Source: Phyllobacterium pellucidum | Lineage (GTDB): Bacteria > Pseudomonadota > Alphaproteobacteria > Rhizobiales > Rhizobiaceae | Assembly: GCF_013327855.1 (NCBI RefSeq) | Contig: NZ_JABUMX010000001.1 | Location: 744,001 to 808,000, forward strand | DNA: 64,000 nt | Direction: 5' to 3' | Part shown: positions 18,138 to 27,405 of the stretch, one piece after another | How the letters are laid out: each line of letters begins with the position of its first letter | Numbering within the stretch: the stretch's first letter is position 1 | Made by a program: the position numbers and the translations under genes | Notes under the pieces: generated by a model | Databases searched by the model: none | Told to the model about the DNA's origin: nothing | What the model saw: the letters and a program-made list of their open reading frames with translations, nothing else

Positions 18138-19126
18138 TTTATCTCATCCATTTCAGCAATTGCCGCGTCACGGGGTGCGGCGGCACGAACAAGCCGGTCA
18201 TTGATCGCTTCGCCAAGTCCCTCGAAAGGTATGGGCTCCACGGCGATCACCGGACGTTTCAGGCGATCGAGGCGCTTCATGAAGTCGAAGAGGTTGGCGG
18301 CCGCCTCGCGCAAGTTGCCCGTCTCGCTGAGATTGAGGGTGGCACTGGCATTTTCAGCCTTTTGGGCACGGCTCGGCCCGAATGCCAGCAGTGCCTCACC
18401 TTCCCTGACGTCATGCACGTTCAGCCTCACACGCGCCGAGGGCGCATAATGTGAAGCCATCATACCTGGCGCCTCTATCGCCGCACGCTGATCAATGCGT
18501 TCGAGCCTGGTCCCTATGACCGACTCGATGTCTTCAGCCGCCAAGCCGCCCGGACGCAGCAGTGCGACGCGCGTCCCGTCGAGCTTTACGATGGTCGATT
18601 CCAGGCCGACCTCCGAGGGGCCGGCATCGAGAATGAGGCTGATCCGCGCGCCGAGATCCTCGTTGACCGCTTCGGCGCTGGTGCCGCTGATCTTGCCGGA
18701 GGTGTTGGCGCTTGGCGCGGCAAGCGGGTGGTCGAGCGCCGCGATGATTTTGCCGGCGACGCCGCGCGGCATGCGCAGCGCAATCGTGTCGAGACCGGCG
18801 GCAACGAGGGGGTGAATGGCGGTATCGGGCTTGAGCGGCAGAACAAGGGTGAGTGGCCCCGGCCAGAAAGCATGCATCAAACGCCGCGACAGTGGATCGA
18901 TCACAGCGTAGCGTTCGGCCATGTCGATATCCGAAACATGGCAGATCAGCGGGTTGAAGTGCGGCCTGCCCTTGGCTTCGAATATGCCGGCGACGGCGTC
19001 GCCATTGGTGGCATCGGCGGCAAGGCCATAGACGGTCTCGGTCGGAATCGCGACGAGCTTACCCTCGGCAAGCGCACTGGCTGCCGTTCGCACTGCCTGA
19101 TCGTCTGTCTTCAAAATCGTCGCCAA
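18134..19126 (-). CDS. tsaC: L-threonylcarbamoyladenylate synthase (Sua5/YrdC family)
   Basis: It makes the threonylcarbamoyl-AMP used for the t6A37 modification of ANN-decoding tRNAs. The YrdC domain fills the first ~200 residues: VAIPTETVYGLAADAT, then KGRPHFNPLICHV (the KxR..NPL signature) and PSANTSGKIS. A C-terminal Sua5 domain follows, with SHYAPSARVRL, giving the long 330-residue Sua5 form rather than the short TsaC. The start is a TTG at 19126 with GGAGAG upstream; no nearby ATG fits. It is translationally coupled to the FAD oxidoreductase. Confidence 0.94.
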   Translation of the reverse strand: MATILKTDDQAVRTAASALAEGKLVAIPTETVYGLAADATNGDAVAGIFEAKGRPHFNPLICHVSDIDMAERYAVIDPLSRRLMHAFWPGPLTLVLPLKPDTAIHPLVAAGLDTIALRMPRGVAGKIIAALDHPLAAPSANTSGKISGTSAEAVNEDLGARISLILDAGPSEVGLESTIVKLDGTRVALLRPGGLAAEDIESVIGTRLERIDQRAAIEAPGMMASHYAPSARVRLNVHDVREGEALLAFGPSRAQKAENASATLNLSETGNLREAAANLFDFMKRLDRLKRPVIAVEPIPFEGLGEAINDRLVRAAAPRDAAIAEMDEIK

Positions 19127-19304
19127 GGCGCTCTCCGATACCGGACTTGCCTACACGATGCCGCTATCGCCTCGCAAGTATCGGCTGATGAACACGCCGA
19201 ATGAGTTCATGCGTAAAATTGTATCAATCCGAATCAAGGCTTGGCAATAAATCGCTGTTAAAGCTCGCTTTTAACAAAGAAACGTCACGGGGATTAGGAC
19301 GAAA

Positions 19305-19721
19305 ATGCTGCGCCAGACTATCGCTGCCACCGCCATGATCATGCTAATGGCCCCCGCTTACGCAGGCGGCTCCATCGACGTTGTGAGCGGATCGGCAACG
19401 CCGAACTCGATCTCCTATGTGGGTTTTGACAGTTTCGACGCAACCGGCAACCCGATCTGCACGCCTTGCGAGGCGCAGCAGGCCGCGGAAGCAGCACGAC
19501 TGAAAGCCTATGCCGAGCGGCGCGAACGGTCGCGGCAATATATGGCGCGCCTGCAGGGGCGCGAAGTTCCAGCCGCCGCCGAAACGGCAACCGCCGCCGC
19601 TCCGGTATCTGATTCACCGATTGCAGCGAATGCCGCCGAACTCGTGCCGGCCGGCGAGCCAGTGCCGCAAAGGGCGCTCGCTGATGTGGCGGACACGCCG
19701 CTGCGCACAGGCCTGCAGTGA
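19305..19721 (+). CDS. Hypothetical exported protein
   Basis: I do not recognise this gene. It encodes 138 residues with a clear signal peptide (MLRQTIAATAMIMLMAPAYA, predicted cleavage after AYA). A short mature region with a CTPCEAQQ cysteine pair follows, then a helical charged stretch (AARLKAYAERRERSRQYM). The tail is low-complexity, rich in Ala, Pro and Glu. The ATG at 19305 is preceded by a gggGATTAGGA purine stretch. It stands alone, divergent from tsaC and convergent with glyS, with a perfect inverted repeat after its stop. It is probably periplasmic. Confidence 0.7.
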   Translation: MLRQTIAATAMIMLMAPAYAGGSIDVVSGSATPNSISYVGFDSFDATGNPICTPCEAQQAAEAARLKAYAERRERSRQYMARLQGREVPAAAETATAAAPVSDSPIAANAAELVPAGEPVPQRALADVADTPLRTGLQ

Positions 19722-19722
19722 A

Positions 19723-19757
19723 CGTTAGGCGCTCACCGAAAGAGGAAGCGCCTAACG
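19723..19757. terminator. Perfect 11-bp inverted repeat between convergent genes
   Basis: CGTTAGGCGCT at 19723-19733 pairs exactly with AGCGCCTAACG at 19747-19757, leaving a 13-base loop. It sits right after the hypothetical gene's stop and just before the glyS stop on the other strand. The flanks carry only a weak T-rich stretch (CTTTGTC). It probably acts as a bidirectional terminator or transcript-end stabiliser. Confidence 0.55.
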
Positions 19758-19762
19758 CTTTG

Positions 19763-22174
19763 TCACCCCACGATCTTCGAGAAGTCCGCCACGGTAGTCG
19801 TGGCCGTGCGGATGCGCGCGAGCAACGCCAGGCGGTTGGCCCGGATAGCCGGGTTCTCGTCGTTGACGAGCACCTTCTCAAAAAATGAATCAACTGGTTC
19901 GCGCAATGCACTAAGTGCGATCATGGCGCCGGAAAAGTCTTCATTTTGAATCGCTTGCGCGGCTTCCTTCTCGGCTTGATTCACCGCCGCGGACAAGGCT
20001 CTTTCCTCGTCCAGATTAAATAGCGCAGCATCGACAGCATTGGCGATCTGCGTTCCCTTCTTTTCCTCGGCGCTCAGAATGTTCGCGGCGCGCTTGGTGC
20101 CCGCGAGCAGGTTTTGGCCTTCCTCCGTGTTGAGGAAGACGACGAGCGCCTCGACACGGCGGGCGATCAGCAACAGGTTGTCGGCGCGCTCGGTAAGCAC
20201 CGCATCGATAAGATCATGGCGGGCGCCAAGATCGCGGAGGTAGACCTTCATGCGGTCATGGAAGAAGGCGAGCAAATCAAGCAGCACAGGATGCGCCTCT
20301 TCGATTACATCGCTGCGAAGGCGCTTTTCAAAACCGGAAACGGCGTTGATGACATCTTCTTCGCCATCGACGTCGCCCGACTGCTGAGCGGCCTGATGTT
20401 GCTCGTAGCCTTCGACGCGCTTTTCGATACTGTCTTCACGCAACTGGGAAAGTGCCATTTCGAAGACCGGCATCAGTTCGATCTTCCAGTCATTGGAAAG
20501 CAAAAGTCGAACGACGCCGAGCGCCGCCCGGCGAAGGGCAAACGGGTCCTTCGAACCCGTCGGCTTTTCATCGATCGCCCAGAACCCGACAAGCGTGTCG
20601 AGCTTGTCGGCCAGGGCCACAGCCACCGAAACCGGATCGCTCGGCACGATATCGGAGGGGCCCTGCGGCTTGTAATGCTCTTCGATTGCAGCAGCGACCG
20701 AAGGATGCTCGCCCTGCAAGAGCGCATATTTACGGCCCATGCCGCCCTGCAATTCCGGGAATTCGCCGACGATCTCGGTCGTAAGGTCCGCCTTGGCGAG
20801 AACGGCAGCGCGCATGGCAAGCGCCGGATCCGCGCCGACGAGTGGTGCGATCTCGCGGGCAAGCGCCCTTATGCGGATAATGCGCTCGCCCTGTGTGCCG
20901 AGCTTGGCGTGGAACGTAACGTTGAGCGCGTCGAGCCGCGCCATGCGCTGGTCGAGCGGCTTCGCAAGATCGAGATCGAACCTGATCGCAGCGGCGGCGA
21001 GCGTGTGCATGTCCGGCAGGTCATGCTGGTCCGTGTTCCAGAAGTAAAGGGCATCGGAGAGCCGGGCGCGCACGACCTTGCCGTTACCGAATGCTATCTC
21101 GCGTCCGCCATCCTTGGCTTCGATGTTCGAAACGAGGATGAATTTGTTCGACAGGGGATTCTCACCAGCTCCCGCAGCTTCGCTGTGACCACCCCCATCC
21201 GAGGGCGAGGTTGACGCGTTGCGGCCATTCTTGCCCTCCTCTTGAAGCGAAGGGGCGGACCGGAGAGCCGGGGTGGGATGAAGCGTCTGCTTGCGCGTAA
21301 CGAAGCATTTCTGGTTGGTCTTGATCGTCAGTCGGACTACTTCCGGCGGGATCGCGAGGAATTCTTCCTCGAACTCGCCCATCAGGACGACCGGCCATTC
21401 AACAAGCCCGGATACTTCCTCAAGCAAGCCCTCATCCTCGACCAGGTCAAGGCCGGACGCAAAGGCAATGTTCTGGGCATCGGAAAGGATTATTTCCTTC
21501 CGCCGGTCGGCGTCGAGCACCACCTTGGCCTTTTCAAGCTTTGCGACGTAGTCATCGAAACGGCGAACGGTTATCGGCTTGCCGTCGCTGAGGAACCGAT
21601 GGCCATAGGTGACGTTGCCGGCGCGCAGCCCATCGACCTCGAAATCGACGACAACGGGCTCCTCGGTTTCCGGACCGAAAGTGCAGAGGATCGACTGCAG
21701 CGGACGCACCCATCGCAGGCTTCCAGGCTTCGACGAGGCGGTACCCCAGCGCATCGATTTCGGCCAGGGGAACTCACGGATGATTTTCGGCATCAACTCG
21801 GCGATGATCTCTTCGGCGGGACGACCCGGCTTTTTCAAGTGAGCAACGTAGAAATCGCCTTTCTTGGGGTCGGTGTGGACATGCGCCTCGGAGATATCAA
21901 AGAGACCGGCGGAGCGAAGGAAGCCGGCAATTGCCTGTTCCGGCGCCTTGACGCTCGGTCCCTTGCGTTCCTCGTGAATATCTTTGGAGCGCGCGGTCAG
22001 TCCGCGCACGTCCAGCGTCAACCGGCGCGGTGTCCAGTAGTCGCCTGCCGCCTCGTAGGTCAGGCCAGCCTCGACGAGACCATCCGTGACAAGCTTTTTT
22101 AGATCCCCCGCAGCCTTGCGCTGCATGCGAGCGGGAATTTCTTCCGAGCGGAGTTCGAGCAATAGATCAGGCAT
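19763..22174 (-). CDS. glyS: Glycine-tRNA ligase beta subunit
   Basis: The beta subunit of the tetrameric alpha2-beta2 glycyl-tRNA synthetase binds tRNA. It starts [19 protein letters not shown], typical of GlyS, and has [47 protein letters not shown] and a C-terminal DALR-like anticodon region. At 803 residues it is about 50-100 longer than many homologues, because an unusual insert occupies residues ~295-340 (see the repeat at 21155-21292). The ATG shares a base with the glyQ stop (TAATG), so the two are translationally coupled. Confidence 0.95.
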   Translation of the reverse strand: MPDLLLELRSEEIPARMQRKAAGDLKKLVTDGLVEAGLTYEAAGDYWTPRRLTLDVRGLTARSKDIHEERKGPSVKAPEQAIAGFLRSAGLFDISEAHVHTDPKKGDFYVAHLKKPGRPAEEIIAELMPKIIREFPWPKSMRWGTASSKPGSLRWVRPLQSILCTFGPETEEPVVVDFEVDGLRAGNVTYGHRFLSDGKPITVRRFDDYVAKLEKAKVVLDADRRKEIILSDAQNIAFASGLDLVEDEGLLEEVSGLVEWPVVLMGEFEEEFLAIPPEVVRLTIKTNQKCFVTRKQTLHPTPALRSAPSLQEEGKNGRNASTSPSDGGGHSEAAGAGENPLSNKFILVSNIEAKDGGREIAFGNGKVVRARLSDALYFWNTDQHDLPDMHTLAAAAIRFDLDLAKPLDQRMARLDALNVTFHAKLGTQGERIIRIRALAREIAPLVGADPALAMRAAVLAKADLTTEIVGEFPELQGGMGRKYALLQGEHPSVAAAIEEHYKPQGPSDIVPSDPVSVAVALADKLDTLVGFWAIDEKPTGSKDPFALRRAALGVVRLLLSNDWKIELMPVFEMALSQLREDSIEKRVEGYEQHQAAQQSGDVDGEEDVINAVSGFEKRLRSDVIEEAHPVLLDLLAFFHDRMKVYLRDLGARHDLIDAVLTERADNLLLIARRVEALVVFLNTEEGQNLLAGTKRAANILSAEEKKGTQIANAVDAALFNLDEERALSAAVNQAEKEAAQAIQNEDFSGAMIALSALREPVDSFFEKVLVNDENPAIRANRLALLARIRTATTTVADFSKIVG
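21155..21292. repeat. Palindromic repeat-like insert inside glyS, in frame
   Basis: GlyS runs normally through FVTRKQT (residues 291-297) and resumes at [17 protein letters not shown]. Between them lie ~45 residues of Pro/Ser/Gly-rich sequence ([16 protein letters not shown] and onward) with no counterpart in known GlyS proteins, where only a short loop is present. The DNA carries inverted arms, for example CACCCC at 21190-21195 against GGGGTG at 21270-21275. Its composition is typical of an intergenic rhizobial palindromic repeat. I infer that a mobile palindromic element was inserted in frame into a surface loop. Confidence 0.6.
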
Positions 22175-23133
22175 TATACGGACTCGCTTCTGAAATTAAC
22201 GCCACCGGCTTCCGTGAGCAAAAATGCCTCGCCGCACTGCCGGGCGAGATTGCGTACCCTCAAAATATAGCTCTGCCGCTCGGTGACCGAGATGACGCCG
22301 CGCGCATCGAGAAGGTTGAAGGCATGGGAGGCCTTGATGCACTGGTCATAGGCCGGCAGCACCATCTTATGGATGGCGGAATTGTCGCTTTCCCTGGGGG
22401 CGCCCGCCTTGAGCAGGGCCTCGCATTCGACCTCGGCTTCCTCGAAGTGGCGAAGCAGCACGGCCGTGTTGGCATGTTCGAAATTATAGCGCGAATATTC
22501 CTGCTCGGCCTGCAGGAACACATCGCCGTAGGTGACTTTCTCGTCGCCTTCAAGTCCGTTGAAATTGAGATCATAAACATTGTCGACGCCCTGCACGTAC
22601 ATGGCGAGACGCTCGAGACCATAGGTCAATTCGCCGGATACGGGCGAACATTCAATACCGCAAACCTGCTGGAAGTAGGTGAACTGCGAAACCTCCATCC
22701 CGTCGCACCAGCATTCCCAGCCGAGGCCCCAGGCGCCGAGCGTTGGGCTTTCCCAGTCGTCTTCGACGAACCGGATATCGTGCAGGAGCGGATCAAGGCC
22801 GATGGCGCGCAAGGAACCGAGGTAAAGTTCCTGAAGGTTCGCCGGCGATGGCTTCATGATCACCTGATACTGGTAATAATGCTGAAGACGATTGGGGTTC
22901 TCGCCGTAGCGTCCATCCTTCGGGCGGCGCGATGGCTGCACATAGGCGGCTTTCCACGGCTTCGGTCCGAGCGAGCGCAGCGTCGTCGCCGGGTGGAACG
23001 TGCCCGCTCCCACTTCCATGTCATATGGCTGCAGGATCACGCAGCCGTGCTCTGCCCAGTAATTGTGAAGCGTCAGAATGAGACCCTGGAACGAGCGGGC
23101 CGGCTGCAAGTGATCGGGCAAGGAGGAAGACAC
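22174..23133 (-). CDS. glyQ: Glycine-tRNA ligase alpha subunit
   Basis: The catalytic alpha subunit of glycyl-tRNA synthetase. The conserved core is continuous: [61 protein letters not shown] and DLNFNG. The longest frame starts at a GTG inside a 28-bp palindrome, which is an unlikely initiation site. I prefer the GTG at 23133, preceded by AAAAGG, which gives 319 residues with a short unconserved N-terminus before RSFQGLIL. It follows the TPR gene on the same strand and is coupled to glyS. Confidence 0.93.
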   Translation of the reverse strand: MSSSLPDHLQPARSFQGLILTLHNYWAEHGCVILQPYDMEVGAGTFHPATTLRSLGPKPWKAAYVQPSRRPKDGRYGENPNRLQHYYQYQVIMKPSPANLQELYLGSLRAIGLDPLLHDIRFVEDDWESPTLGAWGLGWECWCDGMEVSQFTYFQQVCGIECSPVSGELTYGLERLAMYVQGVDNVYDLNFNGLEGDEKVTYGDVFLQAEQEYSRYNFEHANTAVLLRHFEEAEVECEALLKAGAPRESDNSAIHKMVLPAYDQCIKASHAFNLLDARGVISVTERQSYILRVRNLARQCGEAFLLTEAGGVNFRSESV

Positions 23134-23159
23134 CGGGCGACCTTTTGGCAAGAAGGATT

Positions 23160-23187
23160 GGAGTGCACGTCCTAAGGCGTGCACTCC
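23160..23187. repeat. 28-bp near-perfect palindrome upstream of glyQ
   Basis: GGAGTGCACG at 23160-23169 is the exact complement of CGTGCACTCC at 23178-23187, with loop TCCTAAGG. It lies between the TPR gene stop (23212) and the glyQ start. Neither strand has a T-run after it, so it is not a standard terminator. It may attenuate read-through, or bind a regulator, since each arm contains the self-complementary GTGCAC. Confidence 0.6.
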
Positions 23188-23211
23188 TACCGGTCAAGCA
23201 AAACGACGTGA

Positions 23212-25032
23212 TCAGCCCTTCTTGTCGGGTGCCGGCGCAGGCGCAGGCTCGACGGGCGGCTTGGGCGTCTCGGTGCCATTTTTGGCGACACCCGGATCCT
23301 TTTCATCGGGCAATCCATTTTTGAGCTTTTCCTCGATCTTCGCCAGATCTTCCGGCTCGGGCTTGGAATCGCGCGCATGGGACCACTGGAACGTTGCTTC
23401 GAGCTTGCGGCCGGCGCGCCAATAGGCATCGCCCAGATGGTCGTTGATCGTCGCATCTTCGGCCCGCAGCTTCACCGCCTGTTCGAGCTGTGCAACCGCC
23501 TCGTCATAGCGACCGAGGCGATAGTATGCCCAGCCGAGCGAGTCGACGATATAGCCGTCCTGGGGACGCGCTGCGACGGCCTTCTTGATCAGGTCGAGGC
23601 CCTGCTCGAGCTTCATGTTCATGTCGATCCAGGAATAGCCCAGATAGTTCAGCACTTGCGGCTGGTCCGGATAAAGATCGAGCGCCTTGAGGAAATTGGG
23701 CTCGGCCTTGTCCCATTCCTTCAGTCGCTCATAGGCGATGCCGCGCTGGTAATAGATCGACCAGTCTTCCCGCTTGGGGTTTGCCAGCGCCGCCACGGCC
23801 TTGTCATAGGTCTCGGCGGCCTGCCGGAAATTCTTGTCCTGCGAATAGATGCTGCCGATCGCAAGATAGGTACGCATGTCCTGGGGATCGCTCCCGAGCA
23901 GGCTGTTCAACTCGGCAATCGCCTCGTCATTGCGCTTGAGGATCGCCAGATTGATCGCGAGTTGCATCTTCGCGTCGCGGCTATAGGGCGAATCGGCGGG
24001 AATGCGGCCGAAATAGTCGATGGCCTTTTCAGGCTGTTCGAGCTTGGCGCTGATATCGCCGAGCTGGAACAGAGTGGCGTCGTTGTCCGGACGCAGCGGC
24101 ATCGACATCTGCAGATAAAGCTTGGAGAAGGCTTCGGCGCCATTGCGATCGATCGCCGTCGCAATCGTATAAAGCACTTCGGCAGCGCCCTGCTGCGGCG
24201 TCTGGATCAGCGGCTTCACCGTCTTGGCATCGCCAATTTCCTTGCCGAATTCGGTCAGCACCATACGTCCCGACAGCATTTCCGAAGCTTGCTGAATCAG
24301 AGCCACCGCGCCGTCGCGATCGCCATTCCTGAATTTGAACGAGGCAAACGCCTCAACCAGCCGCTCATAGGTATCGGGCGCCGCAGCGACACTGACCTTG
24401 TCGTCAATCGCGTCCTGGTAAAACTTGGCAGCCTTGTCCTTTTGCCCGGCCATATCGGCGATCATCGCCGAATTATATGTCTTGAACAGGTTGAAGCCTT
24501 CGGGACCCTCAAGCTTGGCGATCATCGACAGCGCCTCGTTCGGCTTGCCAGCACCGGCCTTTGCCCAGGCCGAGATCAGCCCGGTGATCATCCGGTCGAG
24601 GTCCGACTGCAGCGACAGCATCATCAGGGTATTGACCTTCTGATACTGCTTGCGATTCATCGCATCGATGCCGAGCGCGAGGCGGGAGAAGCGTTCGATC
24701 TCCGGCACGGCCTTCAACTCTTCGGCGATCGGCAGGGCCTGCTTGAACTGGCCGTCGGTCAAAAGCACAAGGAGCAGGCTCTGGCGCAGCTCGGTGTTCT
24801 TCGGATCGAATGTCAGCGCCTGCCGGTAGAAGTTGATCGCGCTCCCGAAATCATTGTCGCGCTCGGCGCTACGTGCCGAGAGAAATGCGCCTGAAAGCGT
24901 GCCTGCGTTCAAAGGTGGCGGGGCCTTGCTGGTGGCTGCCTCCGCAGCAGCTGCACCCACGGTCAAGACGGCGAGTGTTGCCCCCATAACGGAGCCGAGC
25001 AATTTACTACGCCGCATAACAGAAAACCTCAT
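23212..25032 (-). CDS. Exported tetratricopeptide repeat protein
   Basis: A ~606-residue protein with a signal peptide (MRRSKLLGSVMGATLAVLTVGAA, cleaved near AEA) followed by many TPR units. Recognisable repeats are LPIAEELKAVPEIERFSRLALG, KAIDYFGRIPADSPYS, AAETYDKAVAAL, YYQRGIAYERLKEWDKAEPNFLKAL and GWAYYRLGRYDEAVAQLEQAV. The C-terminus is charged and Pro-rich. TPRs mediate protein contacts; this conserved alphaproteobacterial protein is probably a periplasmic or outer-membrane assembly factor, but no specific role is proven. I chose ATG 25032 because GGAAAG lies 5 bases upstream; ATG 25017 is also possible. Confidence 0.85.
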   Translation of the reverse strand: MRFSVMRRSKLLGSVMGATLAVLTVGAAAAEAATSKAPPPLNAGTLSGAFLSARSAERDNDFGSAINFYRQALTFDPKNTELRQSLLLVLLTDGQFKQALPIAEELKAVPEIERFSRLALGIDAMNRKQYQKVNTLMMLSLQSDLDRMITGLISAWAKAGAGKPNEALSMIAKLEGPEGFNLFKTYNSAMIADMAGQKDKAAKFYQDAIDDKVSVAAAPDTYERLVEAFASFKFRNGDRDGAVALIQQASEMLSGRMVLTEFGKEIGDAKTVKPLIQTPQQGAAEVLYTIATAIDRNGAEAFSKLYLQMSMPLRPDNDATLFQLGDISAKLEQPEKAIDYFGRIPADSPYSRDAKMQLAINLAILKRNDEAIAELNSLLGSDPQDMRTYLAIGSIYSQDKNFRQAAETYDKAVAALANPKREDWSIYYQRGIAYERLKEWDKAEPNFLKALDLYPDQPQVLNYLGYSWIDMNMKLEQGLDLIKKAVAARPQDGYIVDSLGWAYYRLGRYDEAVAQLEQAVKLRAEDATINDHLGDAYWRAGRKLEATFQWSHARDSKPEPEDLAKIEEKLKNGLPDEKDPGVAKNGTETPKPPVEPAPAPAPDKKG

Positions 25033-25166
25033 TATCTTTCCAGTTTGCATGTTTGGCCGAATCCAGTGAGCCAACCATGGCCTTTTTACGGTTCTCTCTC
25101 AACATTCATTGAAAGATTAGAACCGCCGCGATGGCCCCACAGCGGCTTTGCTTGATCAATTTCGTG

Positions 25167-26183
25167 TCAATTGACCCTGCTGATGCAGAAATCGATGACT
25201 TCGAGGAGCGCATCCTTTTCCGGCGAGCGGTCGAGGGGGGCCAGCGCATCGCGGGCAATGCCGCCAAAATGGCGCGCACGCTGTATAGTATCATTGAGCG
25301 CGCCATATAGCGTCATCAAACCTTTGGCTTTCTCGAGGCCCTTGTCGTCATTTGCGCCGTTTTCGAGCGCTTCCTTCCAGAAGTGGCGCTCTTCCGAGGT
25401 TCCGCGCCGGTAGGTAAGCACGACCGGCAGCGTGATCTTGCCTTCACGGAAATCGTCGCCCGTGTTCTTGCCGAGATCCTTGGCGTTGCCGCCATAGTCG
25501 AGCGCATCGTCGACAAGCTGGAAGGCAAGGCCGAGATTGAGCCCATAGGAGCGCAAGGCCTGGCGATCCGTGCGCGAGGCGGCAGCAATGATCGGGCCGA
25601 CTTCGGCGGCGGCGGAAAACAGCGCGGCGGTCTTCGCCTTGATCACGGCAAGATACTCATCTTCCGTCGTTTCGAGATTTTTCGCGGCCGCAAGCTGCAT
25701 CACTTCGCCCTCGGCGATGATGGAAGCGGAGGTTGCGAGGACGTCGAGCGCGTCAAGCGAGCCGACATCCACCATCATCTTGAAAGCCTGTCCAAGCAGG
25801 AAATCGCCGACGAGAACACTCGCCTGATTGCCCCAGATCATGCGGGCCGTGCTCTTTCCACGCCGCAGGTCGCTTTCATCGACGACATCGTCGTGGAGCA
25901 AGGTCGCGGTGTGCATGAACTCGACACTGGTCGCGAGCTTTACGTGCCCATCGCCCTGATAGCCGAACATGCGCGCGGCAGCGAGCGTGATCATCGGGCG
26001 CAAACGCTTGCCGCCGGACGAGATCAGATGGTTCGCCACTTCCGGGATCATCTCGACGTCCGAACCAGCCTTGGAAAGGATGAGTTCGTTGACGCGGCCC
26101 ATGTCCGCCTTGGTCAAATCGACCAATGGCTGCACTGATCCCGTCGTATTCTTCTTCTCGTCAAGACTGACAACAACGCCCAA
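25167..26183 (-). CDS. ispB: Polyprenyl (octaprenyl/decaprenyl) diphosphate synthase
   Basis: This enzyme elongates farnesyl diphosphate to the ubiquinone side chain. The two aspartate-rich motifs are present: LLHDDVVDESDLRRG (first, DDxxD) and FQLVDDALDYGG (second). SSGGKRLRPMITL, for isopentenyl diphosphate binding, is also present. The protein is 338 residues. The start is a TTG at 26183 preceded by AGGAG at good spacing, with no ATG nearby. Product length (C40 or C50) cannot be read from sequence by eye. The product would feed UbiA, encoded at 14.8-15.8 kb. Confidence 0.93.
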   Translation of the reverse strand: MGVVVSLDEKKNTTGSVQPLVDLTKADMGRVNELILSKAGSDVEMIPEVANHLISSGGKRLRPMITLAAARMFGYQGDGHVKLATSVEFMHTATLLHDDVVDESDLRRGKSTARMIWGNQASVLVGDFLLGQAFKMMVDVGSLDALDVLATSASIIAEGEVMQLAAAKNLETTEDEYLAVIKAKTAALFSAAAEVGPIIAAASRTDRQALRSYGLNLGLAFQLVDDALDYGGNAKDLGKNTGDDFREGKITLPVVLTYRRGTSEERHFWKEALENGANDDKGLEKAKGLMTLYGALNDTIQRARHFGGIARDALAPLDRSPEKDALLEVIDFCISRVN

Positions 26184-26334
26184 AACGAAACTCCTGCGGT
26201 TCTGGCCTGATGCGGCGACACCTTATTTTGACAGGATATATCCCGCAAGCGGCGAATTGGCGCGCAGAAATAGCAAGGGATACAAATTCGTGATAAGCGC
26301 TGGCCTGAACCCTGTGCTCCAACGCGGTATGGCC

Positions 26335-26556
26335 ATGATCGAAATAATGCGCACCAACGACCCCGTCGTGATTTCCTTCGTGGAGTCGCTCCTCAAAGAG
26401 GCGGGGATCGCCCATTTCATTGCCGATTCGAACATGAGCATCATGGAGGGATCGCTTGGCGTCCTCGCGCGCCGGATCATGGTCGATGGCGAACGCGAGA
26501 TGGAAGCCCGGCAGCTTCTGAAAGATGCTGGAGTAGAACAGGAGCTCCGCAGCTGA
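26335..26556 (+). CDS. DUF2007 domain protein
   Basis: A 73-residue protein with the compact DUF2007 pattern: MIEIMRTNDPVVISFVESLL at the start, EAGIAHFIADSNMSI, and RRIMVDGEREMEARQLLKDAG. The family is annotated as putative signal-transducing or PII-like folds, with no proven role. ATG 26335 is the best start by homology; an ATG 6 bases upstream is equally readable. It is divergent from ispB and followed by a methyltransferase gene 3 bases on, in an apparent operon. Confidence 0.8.
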   Translation: MIEIMRTNDPVVISFVESLLKEAGIAHFIADSNMSIMEGSLGVLARRIMVDGEREMEARQLLKDAGVEQELRS

Positions 26557-26559
26557 ACC

Positions 26560-27333
26560 ATGCTCGCCCGGGACGTTCCCCACACGATTGACGCGTTCCA
26601 CCGCGGCCGGTTCCATCTGCTTCAGCCTGCCGCCAAGGGCCACCGTTCGGGCGTCGATGCCATGATACTTGCAGCCACCGTGCCGAGCGGCTTTTCCGGG
26701 CGCGTTGCCGATCTCGGGGCAGGAGCCGGCGCCGCCGGCCTTGCCGTCCTGTCGCGCTGCCCCGACGCCAGCGCCGCCCTGGTGGAGCGTTCCGACTACA
26801 TGGCCGCCTTCGCACGCAATTCGCTTGATCTGCCGCAAAACGCACCGCTTTCGGGGCGCGCCAAGGTGATCGAGGCGGACGTCACCCTTGCCGGAAAAGC
26901 GCGAATCTCCGCCGGGCTCGGCGATAATGAATTCGATTTTGCCATCATGAACCCGCCCTTCAACCTGCCGACGGATCGCTCGACTCCGGACCCTGTTAAG
27001 GCGGAGGCGCATGTCATGACGCCCGGCATGATGGAGCAATGGATCAGAACGGCGGCCGCCATCGTCAAGCCGGGCGGCGGCATCGGGATCATTGCCCGTC
27101 CGACGTCGATCGCCGATCTTCTCGACGCTCTCAAAGGCAGGTTCGGCGGATTGATGATCGTGCCGGTTCAGCCTCGCCCGCAGGAAGCTGCTATCCGTAT
27201 TGTGATCAAGGGAACGCGCGGCAGCCGCGCCGGCCTGACGTTGGAGCCAGCCTTGGTCATGCATCACGCAAGCGGCAATGGCTTCACCGAACGGGCGGAC
27301 GCGATCAATAACGGTCTCGCCGCGCTTTTTTAG
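26560..27333 (+). CDS. Class I methyltransferase, TrmN6/YfiC-like
   Basis: The Rossmann methyltransferase core is clear, with VADLGAGAGAAGLAVLSRCP binding S-adenosylmethionine. The catalytic motif NPPFNLP is typical of N6-adenine methyltransferases. The N-terminus (FHLLQPAAKGHRSGVDAMILAA) matches the tRNA1(Val) A37 N6-methyltransferase family. At 257 residues the length fits. It follows the DUF2007 gene with three bases between. A tRNA target is inferred from family likeness and is not certain. Confidence 0.85.
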   Translation: MLARDVPHTIDAFHRGRFHLLQPAAKGHRSGVDAMILAATVPSGFSGRVADLGAGAGAAGLAVLSRCPDASAALVERSDYMAAFARNSLDLPQNAPLSGRAKVIEADVTLAGKARISAGLGDNEFDFAIMNPPFNLPTDRSTPDPVKAEAHVMTPGMMEQWIRTAAAIVKPGGGIGIIARPTSIADLLDALKGRFGGLMIVPVQPRPQEAAIRIVIKGTRGSRAGLTLEPALVMHHASGNGFTERADAINNGLAALF

Positions 27334-27405
27334 ATCGCGGCATTGCGAATTGTCGCGCACCGCCTACATGCTCCGAAAGCATTGTTTACAAAGGAGACAC
27401 GCTTG

